In this document: in pieces, positions 1 to 7,206 of the stretch
How positions within the stretch are numbered: position 1 is the stretch's first letter
Layout: every line of letters starts with the position of its first letter
NCBI GenBank assembly: GCA_030040955.1
Contig: JASHSH010000323.1
Coordinates: forward strand, 1 to 7,206
From: Rhodospirillales bacterium
GTDB lineage: Bacteria > Pseudomonadota > Alphaproteobacteria > Rhodospirillales > Magnetospirillaceae
Reading direction: 5' to 3'
Length of the DNA stretch: 7,206 nucleotides
Translations under genes and position numbers: made by a program
Notes under the pieces: generated by a model
Told to the model about the DNA's origin: nothing
Seen by the model: the letters and a program-made list of their open reading frames with translations, nothing else
The model's database searches: none

Positions 1-791
1 CGGCGAATGTGCGCGAAGCGGGCGCCACCGTCTGCGACACCCTCAAGGAGATCGCCGAGCGTGCTGAGACCGTCATTCTGATGGTTCCCGACACGCCCGA
101 TGTCCGCGGCGTTCTGTTCGATCCCGACGGTGTCGCGGAGGGGCTGTCGCCGGGCAAGATCGTTGTCGATATGAGCTCGGTCTCGCCGATCGAGACCAAA
201 CTCTTCGCCGCCGAGATCAACAAAAAGGGCTGCGATTATCTCGACGCGCCGGTCTCCGGCGGCGAGGTGGGCGCGAAGCAGGCCTCGCTCACCATCATGG
301 TCGGCGGGCCGCAGGCGGTGTTCGACAAGGTCCGTCCGTATTTCGAGCTGATGGGCAAGAACATCACCCTGGTCGGCGGCAATGGCGACGGGCAGACCTG
401 CAAGGTCGCCAACCAGATCATCGTCGCGCTGACCATCGCCGCAGTGGGCGAGGCGCTGGTCTTCGCCTCGAAGGCGGGCGCCGATCCGGCCAAGGTGCGT
501 CAGGCGCTGATGGGCGGCTTTGCCGCCTCGCGCATCCTCGAAGTGCATGGCGAGCGCATGATCAAGCGGACGTTCAATCCGGGCTTCCGCATCCGACTGC
601 ACCAGAAGGACCTGAACCTGGCGCTGGCCGCGGCGCGGTCGATGGGCGTGAGCCTGCCGAACACCGCGACCTGCCAGCAGCTGTTCAACGCCTGCGTGGC
701 GCATGACGGCGAGGGCTGGGACCATTCGGCGCTGGTGCGCGCGCTCGAGATGATGGCCGGGCACGAGGTCGCCGCGGCGCCGACGCATTGA
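1..791 (+). CDS. garR: 2-hydroxy-3-oxopropionate (tartronate semialdehyde) reductase, 5'-truncated by the window edge
   Basis: NAD(P)H-dependent reductase of the 3-hydroxyisobutyrate dehydrogenase family. It is expected to reduce tartronate semialdehyde to D-glycerate in the cytoplasm, in glyoxylate or glucarate breakdown. The frame is open from the first bases of the window. A GTG at position 9 can be read as a start, but the N-terminal Rossmann GxGxxG strand, about 30 residues, is missing, so the true start lies upstream. Numbering from that GTG: substrate-binding DAPVSGG at 79-85, a glycine-rich stretch with catalytic Lys132 and Asn136 in CKVANQ, and Lys200 in HQKDL near the C-terminal dimer domain. 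NPGFRIRLHQKDL and ANQIIVAL closely resemble E. coli GarR as I remember it, favouring GarR/GlxR over valine-pathway MmsB. The DUF3830 gene follows after 22 nt, so the two are probably co-transcribed. Substrate assignment is inference; family membership is near certain. Confidence 0.9.
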   Translation, partial: ANVREAGATVCDTLKEIAERAETVILMVPDTPDVRGVLFDPDGVAEGLSPGKIVVDMSSVSPIETKLFAAEINKKGCDYLDAPVSGGEVGAKQASLTIMVGGPQAVFDKVRPYFELMGKNITLVGGNGDGQTCKVANQIIVALTIAAVGEALVFASKAGADPAKVRQALMGGFAASRILEVHGERMIKRTFNPGFRIRLHQKDLNLALAAARSMGVSLPNTATCQQLFNACVAHDGEGWDHSALVRALEMMAGHEVAAAPTH

Positions 792-813
792 GGGCGAGGC
801 TGGGGGAATCGAC

Positions 814-1227
814 ATGAGCGACGTGAAAATCATCGCCGGGCCGTACACCTTCGGCGCCCGTTTCGAGCGGGCGCTGGCGCCGAAGACCTGCGCGAAGTTC
901 GCCTCGCTGTTGCCCTATCGCGAGCGCATCATCCATGTGCGCTGGAGCGGCGAGGGCTGCTGGATACCGCTCGGCGAGCTCGATCTCGGGCTCGGCTACG
1001 AGAACCACACCAGCTACCCCGCCCCGGGCGACATCATCCTCCATCCCGGCGGCCTCAGCGAGACCGAGATCCTGCTCGCTTACGGCGCGGTGCGTTTCGC
1101 CAGCAAGGTCGGGCAGCTCGCCGGCAACCACTTCCTCACCATCACCGACGGGCAGGAGAACCTGGCAGCGCTCGGCAAGCTGACCCTGTGGAAAGGGGCG
1201 CAGGAGATCGTGTTCGAGCGCGCGTGA
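814..1227 (+). CDS. DUF3830 family protein (cyclophilin-like fold)
   Basis: A 137-residue protein recognised from family signatures of DUF3830: HVRWSGE at 41-47, GYENHTSYP at 61-69, PGGLSETEIL at 78-87 and QLAGNHF at 101-107. Family members adopt a cyclophilin-like beta-barrel, but no biochemical role is established that I know of, and peptidyl-prolyl isomerase activity should not be assumed. The length is typical of a complete member. There is no signal peptide or membrane segment, so it should be cytosolic. The ATG at 814 is chosen because a GGGGGAA ribosome-binding site at 802-808 sits 5 nt upstream. It lies 22 nt after the tartronate semialdehyde reductase gene on the same strand, suggesting an accessory role in the same small-molecule pathway, perhaps ligand binding. 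That role is inference. The gene ends in a hairpin shared with the convergent thioesterase gene. Confidence 0.88.
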   Translation: MSDVKIIAGPYTFGARFERALAPKTCAKFASLLPYRERIIHVRWSGEGCWIPLGELDLGLGYENHTSYPAPGDIILHPGGLSETEILLAYGAVRFASKVGQLAGNHFLTITDGQENLAALGKLTLWKGAQEIVFERA

Positions 1228-1255
1228 GGCTCGTCGTTCGGCGCGAAGAGCCTTA
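1225..1255. terminator. Shared bidirectional terminator-like hairpin between convergent genes
   Basis: An imperfect inverted repeat spans the whole 25-nt gap and both stop codons. TGAGGCTC (1225-1232) pairs with GAGCCTTA (1248-1255) with one G-T wobble. The stem then continues inward through one G/A mismatch into TCG (1234-1236) against CGA (1244-1246), leaving a short loop. The TGA of the DUF3830 gene and the TAA of the thioesterase gene form the base of the stem. There is no clear U-tract on either side, so intrinsic termination efficiency is uncertain. The position between two convergent operons is what supports the call. Confidence 0.45.
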
Positions 1256-1687
1256 GCCCAGCGCCTCGGGCGGGAGCGGCGTGTCGCCGAGTATCTTCCA
1301 GATGCCGTCGGCCATGCCCACGGTGCGCTCGCCGACGCTGAACCGGCCGCGCACGAAGACCAGCGAGCGGGTCGCGCGCACCACCTCGCAGCGGCCTTCG
1401 AGCAGATCGTCCTTCTTGGCGGAATCGACGAAATGGACATTGAGCTGGATGGTGGCGATGGGGCGGCGCTTGGCGCCCTCCCAGGCAACCATGGCGAGCG
1501 CGCTGTCGGCGAGCGTGCACAGCATCCCGCCATGCATGATCCCGCCCTTATTCAGATGGCGCTCCTCGACCAGGAGCCCAACCACCCAGCCCGCTCCCTC
1601 GGCGCGGCCCCACAGCGGCCCGACCAGCTGGCCGAAGCCGCCCATCTGCCGCGTGGTCCAGCCCTCGGCGGCGAGATCGCGGCTCAT
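1253..1687 (-). CDS. PaaI-type hotdog-fold acyl-CoA thioesterase
   Basis: A 144-residue single hotdog domain (4HBT/PaaI family) that hydrolyses acyl-CoA thioesters to free acid and CoA in the cytoplasm. The diagnostic region is HLNKGGIMHGG at 44-54, followed by LADSA with Asp61 at the start of the long central helix, the usual position of the catalytic acidic residue in PaaI-like enzymes. The QLNVHFVD strand at 81-88 fits the second half of the fold. The length is normal for the family. Its ATG overlaps the TGA of the upstream SDR gene in an ATGA arrangement (1684-1687), which fixes the start and implies translational coupling. Acyl chain preference cannot be read from sequence. Being tied to an SDR dehydrogenase next to a beta-oxidation operon suggests clearing or rescuing CoA from acyl intermediates (inference). 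Confidence 0.9.
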   Translation of the reverse strand: MSRDLAAEGWTTRQMGGFGQLVGPLWGRAEGAGWVVGLLVEERHLNKGGIMHGGMLCTLADSALAMVAWEGAKRRPIATIQLNVHFVDSAKKDDLLEGRCEVVRATRSLVFVRGRFSVGERTVGMADGIWKILGDTPLPPEALG

Positions 1688-2625
1688 GGCCGCGCATCCG
1701 TCTCGGCGCTAAGCGCGATGCCCTTGGCCGCGGCGGCCTTGGCGACGAACCGCCCGGTCTGGCCGAACGCGTCGGTGAGCACCAGCTCGCCCGCGGTGTC
1801 GGAGATCGCGTCGAAATGCGCGGCGATGGCTTCCGGCGTGCGGTCGCGCTCGGCGAAATAGACACCCTCGGTCTCGTGGATGATGGTGCGCGCGAAGGTT
1901 CCCGCGCCCGCGCACAGGATCACGCGCGAGGGCGCGTCCTCGCCGACCAGGTAGAGCAGGCCGGGCGAGATCGCCTCGGGCGCCAGCAGCTCCAGCGCGA
2001 CCGGCGACATCAAATCCGCCGTCATACGGGTCGCCGCGGTCGGCGACAGGGCGTTGACGCGGATGTCGGTCTTGCGGCCTTCGAGATGGAGCACGTTCAT
2101 CAGCCCGATCATCGCCGCCTTGGCGGCGCCGTAGTTCGACTGGCCGAAATTGCCGTAGAGGCCGGAGGAGGAGGTGGTCAGCACGATGCGGCCATAGCCC
2201 TGTTCGCGCATCATCTCCCATACCGCCTTGCAGCAGTTCACCGAGCCCATCAGATGCACTTCGAGCACGGCGCGGAAATCGGCCAGCTCCATCTTGGCGA
2301 AGGTCTTGTCGCGCAGGATGCCGGCATTGTTGACCAGGATGTCGACACGCCCCCAGGCGGACTTCGCCCGCGCCACCATCGCCGCGACCTGCGCGAAATC
2401 GCCGACGCTGGCGCCGTCGGCCATCGCCTCGCCGCCCTTGGCCCGGATTTCGGCGACGACGGAATCGGCTGCCGCCGAGGATGCGCCGCTGCCGTCGCGC
2501 GCCGCGCCAAGATCGTTGACCACGACCTTGGCGCCGCGCTCGGCGAGCGCCAGCGCGTGCGCGCGGCCCAACCCGCCGCCCGCCCCGGTCACGATCGCCA
2601 CGCGCCCGTCGAACCGTATCGCCAT
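1684..2625 (-). CDS. MFE-2-like short-chain dehydrogenase, probable (R)-3-hydroxyacyl-CoA dehydrogenase
   Basis: A 313-residue classical SDR with TGAGGGLG cofactor-binding turn at 13-20, NNAG at 99-102, catalytic Ser152, and Tyr165/Lys169 in YGAAK. It is longer than a plain FabG-type SDR (about 250 residues). Several features match the dehydrogenase domain of peroxisomal MFE-2 (HSD17B4) as I recall it: RFDGRVAIVTGAG at the start, VVVNDLG at 34-40, NNAGILRDKTF, VHLMGS at 123-128, GLYGNFGQSNY at 155-165, and a C-terminal RTPEAIAAHFDAISD segment at 262-276. MFE-2 dehydrogenases oxidise (R)-3-hydroxyacyl-CoA to 3-ketoacyl-CoA with NAD+. The bacterial protein lacks the fused hydratase and SCP2 domains, but a MaoC hydratase is encoded about 3.7 kb away on the + strand. 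Steroid or other hydroxyl substrates are possible alternatives. A purine-rich GGGGAG (2636-2641, - strand) precedes the ATG by 10 nt. The gene overlaps the downstream thioesterase gene. Confidence 0.9.
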   Translation of the reverse strand: MAIRFDGRVAIVTGAGGGLGRAHALALAERGAKVVVNDLGAARDGSGASSAAADSVVAEIRAKGGEAMADGASVGDFAQVAAMVARAKSAWGRVDILVNNAGILRDKTFAKMELADFRAVLEVHLMGSVNCCKAVWEMMREQGYGRIVLTTSSSGLYGNFGQSNYGAAKAAMIGLMNVLHLEGRKTDIRVNALSPTAATRMTADLMSPVALELLAPEAISPGLLYLVGEDAPSRVILCAGAGTFARTIIHETEGVYFAERDRTPEAIAAHFDAISDTAGELVLTDAFGQTGRFVAKAAAAKGIALSAETDARP

Positions 2626-2660
2626 GTGCCCTCGTCTCCCCGCCCTGCCTCAAAGATGTC

Positions 2661-2864
2661 CTAATGCAATTGTGGGGGTTTGGTCTTGAAACAGACTAGG
2701 CCGCCGCTCGCGGCATCGTCGCAGTCCCAATCAGGACCGAAACCCCAATTCAGCTTTCGAAGATACTGTTGGCTTTCGAGGGCTATCAGGATTGCGATGG
2801 CCACGGCAGCCAAAATCAGCAAGTTTCTCGTCACCTCCCAGAACGTCCAGGGCAACCGCTTCAT
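2661..2864 (-). CDS. Probable small single-pass membrane protein, unknown function
   Basis: A 67-residue reading frame from the ATG at 2864 to a TAG at 2661. It begins with basic and aromatic residues (MKRLPWTFWEVTRN), followed by a hydrophobic helix of about 16-20 residues (LLILAAVAIAILIALES) and then a polar tail. The tail contains GFGPDWDC and, about ten residues later, GLVCFK, so two cysteines lie about eleven residues apart and could form a disulfide outside the membrane. I believe similar Trp-Asp-Cys / Val-Cys tails occur in hypothetical small proteins of sphingomonads, but this is from memory and unverified. The frame continues upstream to a TTG at 2939, which would give 92 residues. 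I prefer the ATG because the membrane-protein architecture starts there, although its GGAG lies a distant 11 nt upstream. It is 35 nt upstream of the SDR gene on the same strand. The base composition is clearly lower in GC than its neighbours. Confidence 0.55.
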   Translation of the reverse strand: MKRLPWTFWEVTRNLLILAAVAIAILIALESQQYLRKLNWGFGPDWDCDDAASGGLVCFKTKPPQLH

Positions 2865-2908
2865 CTTGCCAGGCGCTCCGGCAGGATCGTTAGGCGGGCT
2901 CGCCGCGT

Positions 2909-2937
2909 TTGAGATAACAGATCGCTTTTGATAGAAC
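2909..2937 (+). promoter_or_regulatory. Candidate sigma70-type promoter for the thiolase operon
   Basis: TTGAGA at 2909-2914 (5 of 6 matches to the -35 consensus) is followed after exactly 17 nt by TAGAAC at 2932-2937 (4 of 6 matches to -10). This would start transcription near 2944 and leave a leader of about 55 nt before the thiolase ATG. It lies in the only low-GC intergenic stretch ahead of the + strand operon, where a promoter is expected. AT-rich DNA yields such matches by chance, so this is only a candidate. Confidence 0.3.
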
Positions 2938-2940
2938 AAA

Positions 2941-2953
2941 CGAGGCAGCCTCG
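2941..2953. promoter_or_regulatory. 13-bp palindrome at the presumed transcription start (possible operator)
   Basis: CGAGGC (2941-2946) and GCCTCG (2948-2953) are perfect inverted repeats around a single central A. The site lies just downstream of the candidate -10 element and would cover the predicted start of transcription, a place where a repressor could act. Arms of six bases occur by chance a few times in a GC-rich window of this size, so position is the only real support. It does not match any fatty-acid regulator site that I can name. Confidence 0.2.
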
Positions 2954-2982
2954 AGCCTGTATCGCCCTGCGGAATTCGAGGC

Positions 2983-2990
2983 GGGGAGGA
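2983..2990 (+). promoter_or_regulatory. Ribosome-binding site of the thiolase gene
   Basis: GGGGAGGA lies 8 nt before the ATG at 2999. It is the strongest Shine-Dalgarno match in the window and fixes the thiolase start as the head of the + strand operon. Confidence 0.75.
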
Positions 2991-2998
2991 AAATCGAC

Positions 2999-4183
2999 AT
3001 GAGCCAGGCCGTCATCGTCTCGACCGCGCGCACGCCGATCGGCAAGGCCTATCGCGGCGCCTTCAACAACACGCATGGCGCGACCATGGGCGGCCATGTC
3101 GTGGCCGAGGCGGTGCGCCGCGCCGGCCTCGAGCCGGGCGAGGTCGAGGACGTGCTGATCGGCTGCGCGCGGCCCGAGGGCGCGGCGGGCGGCAATATCG
3201 CGCGGCAATGCGCGGTGCGCGCGGGTCTGCCCGTCACCGTAGCGGGCGCGACCGTCAACCGCTTCTGCTCGTCGGGCTTGCAGACTATCGCCATGGCGGC
3301 GCAGCGCATCCGCTCCGACGACGCGCAGCTGCTGGTCGCCGGCGGGCTGGAGTCGATCTCGCTCTGCCAGAACGATTTCAGCAATTCCTATCGCCTGCGC
3401 GAGGAATGGATCGACGAGCGCAAGCCCGAGCTCTACTGGCCGATGATCCAGACCGCCGACAATGTCGCCAAGCGCTACGGGGTGAGCCGCGAGGCACAGG
3501 ACGTCTATGCGCTGGAAAGCCAGCGGCGCACCGCGGCGGCACAGCAGGCACGGCGCTTCGACGACGAGATCGTGGCGCTGGAAACGACCAAGAATCTCGT
3601 CGACAAGCAGGGCAAGGTGGTCGGCACCGAGGCGGTCACGCTCGCGCGCGACGAGGGCAATCGACCCGACACCAGTCCCGAGGGACTCGCCGCGCTCAAG
3701 CCGGTGGCCGGCGAGGGCAATTTCATCACCGCCGGCAATGCGAGCCAGCTGTCCGACGGCGCTTCCGTCTGCGTGGTGATGAACGAGAGCCTTGCGGAAC
3801 GCCGCGGTCTCGCGCCGCTGGGCATCTATCGCGGCTTCGAGGTGGTGGGCTGCGAACCCGACGAGATGGGTATCGGTCCCGTCTTCGCGGTGCCCAAGCT
3901 GCTGAAGCGGCACGGCCTTACCACGGACGATATCGATCTGTGGGAGCTGAACGAGGCCTTCGCGGTGCAGGTGGTCTATTGCCGCGACCGGCTCGGCATC
4001 CCGCAGGACAAGCTCAATGTCGATGGCGGCGCGATCTCCATCGGCCATCCCTACGGCATGAGCGGATCGCGGCTCACTGGACACGCGCTGATCGAGGGCA
4101 AGCGCCGCGGCGCGCGCTACGTCGTCGTCACCATGTGCGTGGGCGGCGGGCAGGGCGCGGCCGGCCTGTTCGAGATCGCCTGA
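2999..4183 (+). CDS. Thiolase (acetyl-CoA C-acyltransferase, FadA/acetyl-CoA acetyltransferase type)
   Basis: A 394-residue full-length thiolase that cleaves 3-ketoacyl-CoA with CoA to acetyl-CoA and a shortened acyl-CoA, or runs the reverse condensation. All catalytic elements are present: nucleophile Cys90 in NRFCSSG, the NEAF loop at 318-321, His350 in GHPYG, and Cys380 in CVGGGQG. The N-terminal VIVSTARTPIG is the standard first strand. The start is set by a strong Shine-Dalgarno sequence 8 nt upstream. It is the first gene of a + strand operon, 26 nt ahead of the fused hydratase/dehydrogenase, the common thiolase-plus-FadB-like pairing of beta-oxidation. Degradative (broad-chain) and biosynthetic (acetoacetyl-CoA) thiolases cannot be separated by these motifs. 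The neighbourhood favours the degradative role. Confidence 0.95.
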   Translation: MSQAVIVSTARTPIGKAYRGAFNNTHGATMGGHVVAEAVRRAGLEPGEVEDVLIGCARPEGAAGGNIARQCAVRAGLPVTVAGATVNRFCSSGLQTIAMAAQRIRSDDAQLLVAGGLESISLCQNDFSNSYRLREEWIDERKPELYWPMIQTADNVAKRYGVSREAQDVYALESQRRTAAAQQARRFDDEIVALETTKNLVDKQGKVVGTEAVTLARDEGNRPDTSPEGLAALKPVAGEGNFITAGNASQLSDGASVCVVMNESLAERRGLAPLGIYRGFEVVGCEPDEMGIGPVFAVPKLLKRHGLTTDDIDLWELNEAFAVQVVYCRDRLGIPQDKLNVDGGAISIGHPYGMSGSRLTGHALIEGKRRGARYVVVTMCVGGGQGAAGLFEIA

Positions 4184-4209
4184 TCTCGGGGCGCCAGTCG
4201 CGCGCCGCC

Positions 4210-6307
<2,098 letters not shown>

Positions 6308-6309
<2 letters not shown>

Positions 6310-6313
6310 GGGG
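6308..6313 (+). promoter_or_regulatory. Ribosome-binding site of the MaoC gene, overlapping the preceding stop codon
   Basis: GAGGGG begins within the TGA stop of the multifunctional enzyme gene and lies 5 nt before the ATG at 6319. Ribosomes finishing the upstream gene would be placed directly at this site, so translation of the two genes is probably coupled. Confidence 0.6.
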
Positions 6314-6318
6314 CGGAA

Positions 6319-6774
6319 ATGCGCGAACTCGCCAGCCCCAGCGACCTTCTCGGCCTGGTCGGCCAATTGCTGGGCACGAGTCCCTGGATCACGGTCGACC
6401 AGGCGACCATCGACGCGTTCGCGCAGGCAACCGGCGACCATCAGTGGATCCATGTCGATGTCGAGCGGGCCAAGCGCGAGATGCCGGGCGGGCGCACCAT
6501 AGCGCATGGCTACCTCACGCTTTCGCTGCTGCCGCGCATGATGCAAGCGATACTGTCGGTCGGCGGACGTAGCCGCACGATCAATTACGGCTCGAATCGG
6601 GTGCGCTTTTCCGCCCCGGTCCCGTCCGGCGCGCGCGTCCGCCTGCACCTGACGCTGAAGGAGGCGGAATCGATCGCGGGCGGCATCCGCTTCGTCTACG
6701 ACTGCAAGGTCGAGATCGAAGGCGAGACGAAGCCGGCCCTTGTCGCCGAGACCATCCAGATCGCGTATCTGTAG
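6319..6774 (+). CDS. MaoC-like dehydratase, probable (R)-specific enoyl-CoA hydratase
   Basis: A 151-residue single hotdog-fold MaoC domain, related to PhaJ and NodN-like dehydratases. It hydrates trans-2-enoyl-CoA to (R)-3-hydroxyacyl-CoA. The catalytic pair Asp40 and His45 is visible in ATGDHQWIHVD with the five-residue spacing known for PhaJ. IAHGYLTLSLLP at 61-72 and INYGSNRVRFSAPVP at 88-102 are further hallmarks of this subgroup. The length is normal and there is no targeting signal. It is the last gene of the thiolase operon, starting 9 nt after the multifunctional enzyme. Its product has the opposite stereochemistry to that handled by the upstream fusion enzyme and fits the MFE-2-like SDR encoded on the other strand. 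Supplying monomers for polyhydroxyalkanoate is another possible use, but no PHA gene is in view. Confidence 0.93.
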   Translation: MRELASPSDLLGLVGQLLGTSPWITVDQATIDAFAQATGDHQWIHVDVERAKREMPGGRTIAHGYLTLSLLPRMMQAILSVGGRSRTINYGSNRVRFSAPVPSGARVRLHLTLKEAESIAGGIRFVYDCKVEIEGETKPALVAETIQIAYL

Positions 6775-6780
6775 GCCGGC

Positions 6781-7206
6781 TCAGCGCAGCGGAAACCGGA
6801 CCAGCCGTTCGAGTTCGGCAATCGCTTCGCTCGGATCGTCGACCTTGATCGTCGCCATGCCCATGGCCCGCGCCGGCTTGAGATTGACGCCGAGATCGTC
6901 GAGGAACACGCAGGCGCCGGCCTCCACGCCGATCGCCTCGACCATCCGCGCATAGATGCGCGGGTCGGGCTTGCGGATACCGCATTGCGCGCTTTCGATG
7001 ACCACGTCGAACAACACGATCACCTCGTCGCGGAAGGCGGACGAGATCGGGCGCATCGCGCCGGCCGGCAACGTGTTGCTGATGCAGCCCGTGCGGAGCC
7101 GCGCGTGCACCCTGCGCAGCGCCTCGAGCATCGCGGGCCGGGGCGCGCCGCCGAGCAGCGCGAGCACCTCGCCCGCCTCCAGCTCGTGGCCCAGCGCGCG
7201 GCTTTC
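6781..7206 (-). CDS. HAD-IA family hydrolase, 5'-truncated by the window edge
   Basis: The C-terminal part of a haloacid dehalogenase-superfamily phosphatase. The frame is open to the window end; 13 further residues can be read upstream of a GTG at 7167, so the true start and the nucleophile motif DxD are outside the window. Numbering from that GTG: motif II Ser30 in GCISN, motif III Lys66 in RKPDPRIY, and motif IV acidic pair Asp90-Asp91 in VFLDDLGVN, followed by KPARAMGM and a TIKVDD end. RKPDPRIY and FLDDLGVNLKPA resemble the subgroup that includes the N-terminal HAD domain of soluble epoxide hydrolase and of ACAD10. The substrate is unknown. It is convergent with the MaoC gene, with only 6 nt between the stop codons. 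A link to acyl-CoA metabolism is suggested by position and by the ACAD10 resemblance, and remains inference. Confidence 0.88.
   Translation of the reverse strand, partial: ESRALGHELEAGEVLALLGGAPRPAMLEALRRVHARLRTGCISNTLPAGAMRPISSAFRDEVIVLFDVVIESAQCGIRKPDPRIYARMVEAIGVEAGACVFLDDLGVNLKPARAMGMATIKVDDPSEAIAELERLVRFPLR

Noticed and set aside
1709..2653. 314-residue alternative - strand frame over the SDR gene, and the 282-residue + strand frame opposite it
   Set aside because: Both are Arg/Gly-rich shadow translations. The overlapping SDR frame has a complete set of SDR motifs.
2680..2931. 83-residue + strand frame in the lower-GC intergenic region
   Set aside because: It lacks a ribosome-binding site and any protein-like feature. 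The opposite strand frame has clear membrane-protein architecture, so this one is judged a shadow.
2865..2939. 25-residue N-terminal extension of the small membrane protein from a TTG codon
   Set aside because: TTG is a rarer start, and the extra residues are polar and proline/glycine-rich without a signal. The ATG at 2864 directly precedes the basic-then-hydrophobic membrane segment. It cannot be fully excluded because a GAGG lies upstream of the TTG.
2861..4084. 407-residue - strand frame opposite the thiolase gene
   Set aside because: It is antisense to a full thiolase with intact catalytic residues, its composition is typical of a shadow frame, and it has no domain signature.
3208..4209. 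Long upstream in-frame extension of the multifunctional enzyme frame (would make a 1033-residue protein)
   Set aside because: This stretch is the +1/+2 shadow of the thiolase gene. Its translation is arginine/glycine-rich low-complexity sequence with no domain, and the thiolase frame has all catalytic motifs. The real domain begins at the ATG at 4210.

Overview
The window is a dense, GC-rich stretch of bacterial chromosome (roughly two thirds or more G+C by eye, with strong G/C preference at third codon positions). It holds eight confident protein-coding genes plus one probable small membrane-protein gene. The gene set, the compact ATGA-overlapped and near-abutting arrangement and the codon use suit an alphaproteobacterium; a sphingomonad is my best guess, but there is no rRNA or marker gene here to prove it. 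I see no tRNA, rRNA, CRISPR array, insertion sequence, phage gene or plasmid function.

Layout. (1) At the left edge is a 5'-truncated GarR-type 2-hydroxy-3-oxopropionate (tartronate semialdehyde) reductase, followed after 22 nt by a DUF3830 cyclophilin-fold protein; both are on the + strand and look co-transcribed. (2) Facing them on the - strand is a pair overlapping by ATGA: an SDR dehydrogenase resembling the dehydrogenase domain of eukaryotic peroxisomal multifunctional enzyme type 2 (MFE-2), then a PaaI-type hotdog thioesterase. The two convergent operons meet at a compact hairpin that contains both stop codons. (3) Positions 2626-2998 form a lower-GC divergent region. It holds a probable 67-residue single-pass membrane protein on the - strand, a candidate + strand promoter and a small palindrome. 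(4) A + strand operon follows: thiolase, a 699-residue type-1 multifunctional enzyme (enoyl-CoA hydratase plus (S)-3-hydroxyacyl-CoA dehydrogenase), and a MaoC/PhaJ-like (R)-specific enoyl-CoA hydratase. (5) At the right edge a 5'-truncated HAD-IA hydrolase lies on the - strand, convergent with the MaoC gene and only 6 nt from it.

Function. The centre of the window is a fatty-acyl-CoA (beta-oxidation-like) locus. It appears to encode both stereochemical routes: an S route in the fused hydratase/dehydrogenase, and an R route split between the MaoC hydratase and the MFE-2-like SDR. A thiolase closes the cycle and a thioesterase may release CoA. The left-hand pair belongs to a different theme, probably glyoxylate/tartronate semialdehyde metabolism. 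I do not see a clearly novel system. The least explained items are the small low-GC membrane-protein gene, the DUF3830 gene, and the co-occurrence of both stereochemical routes.
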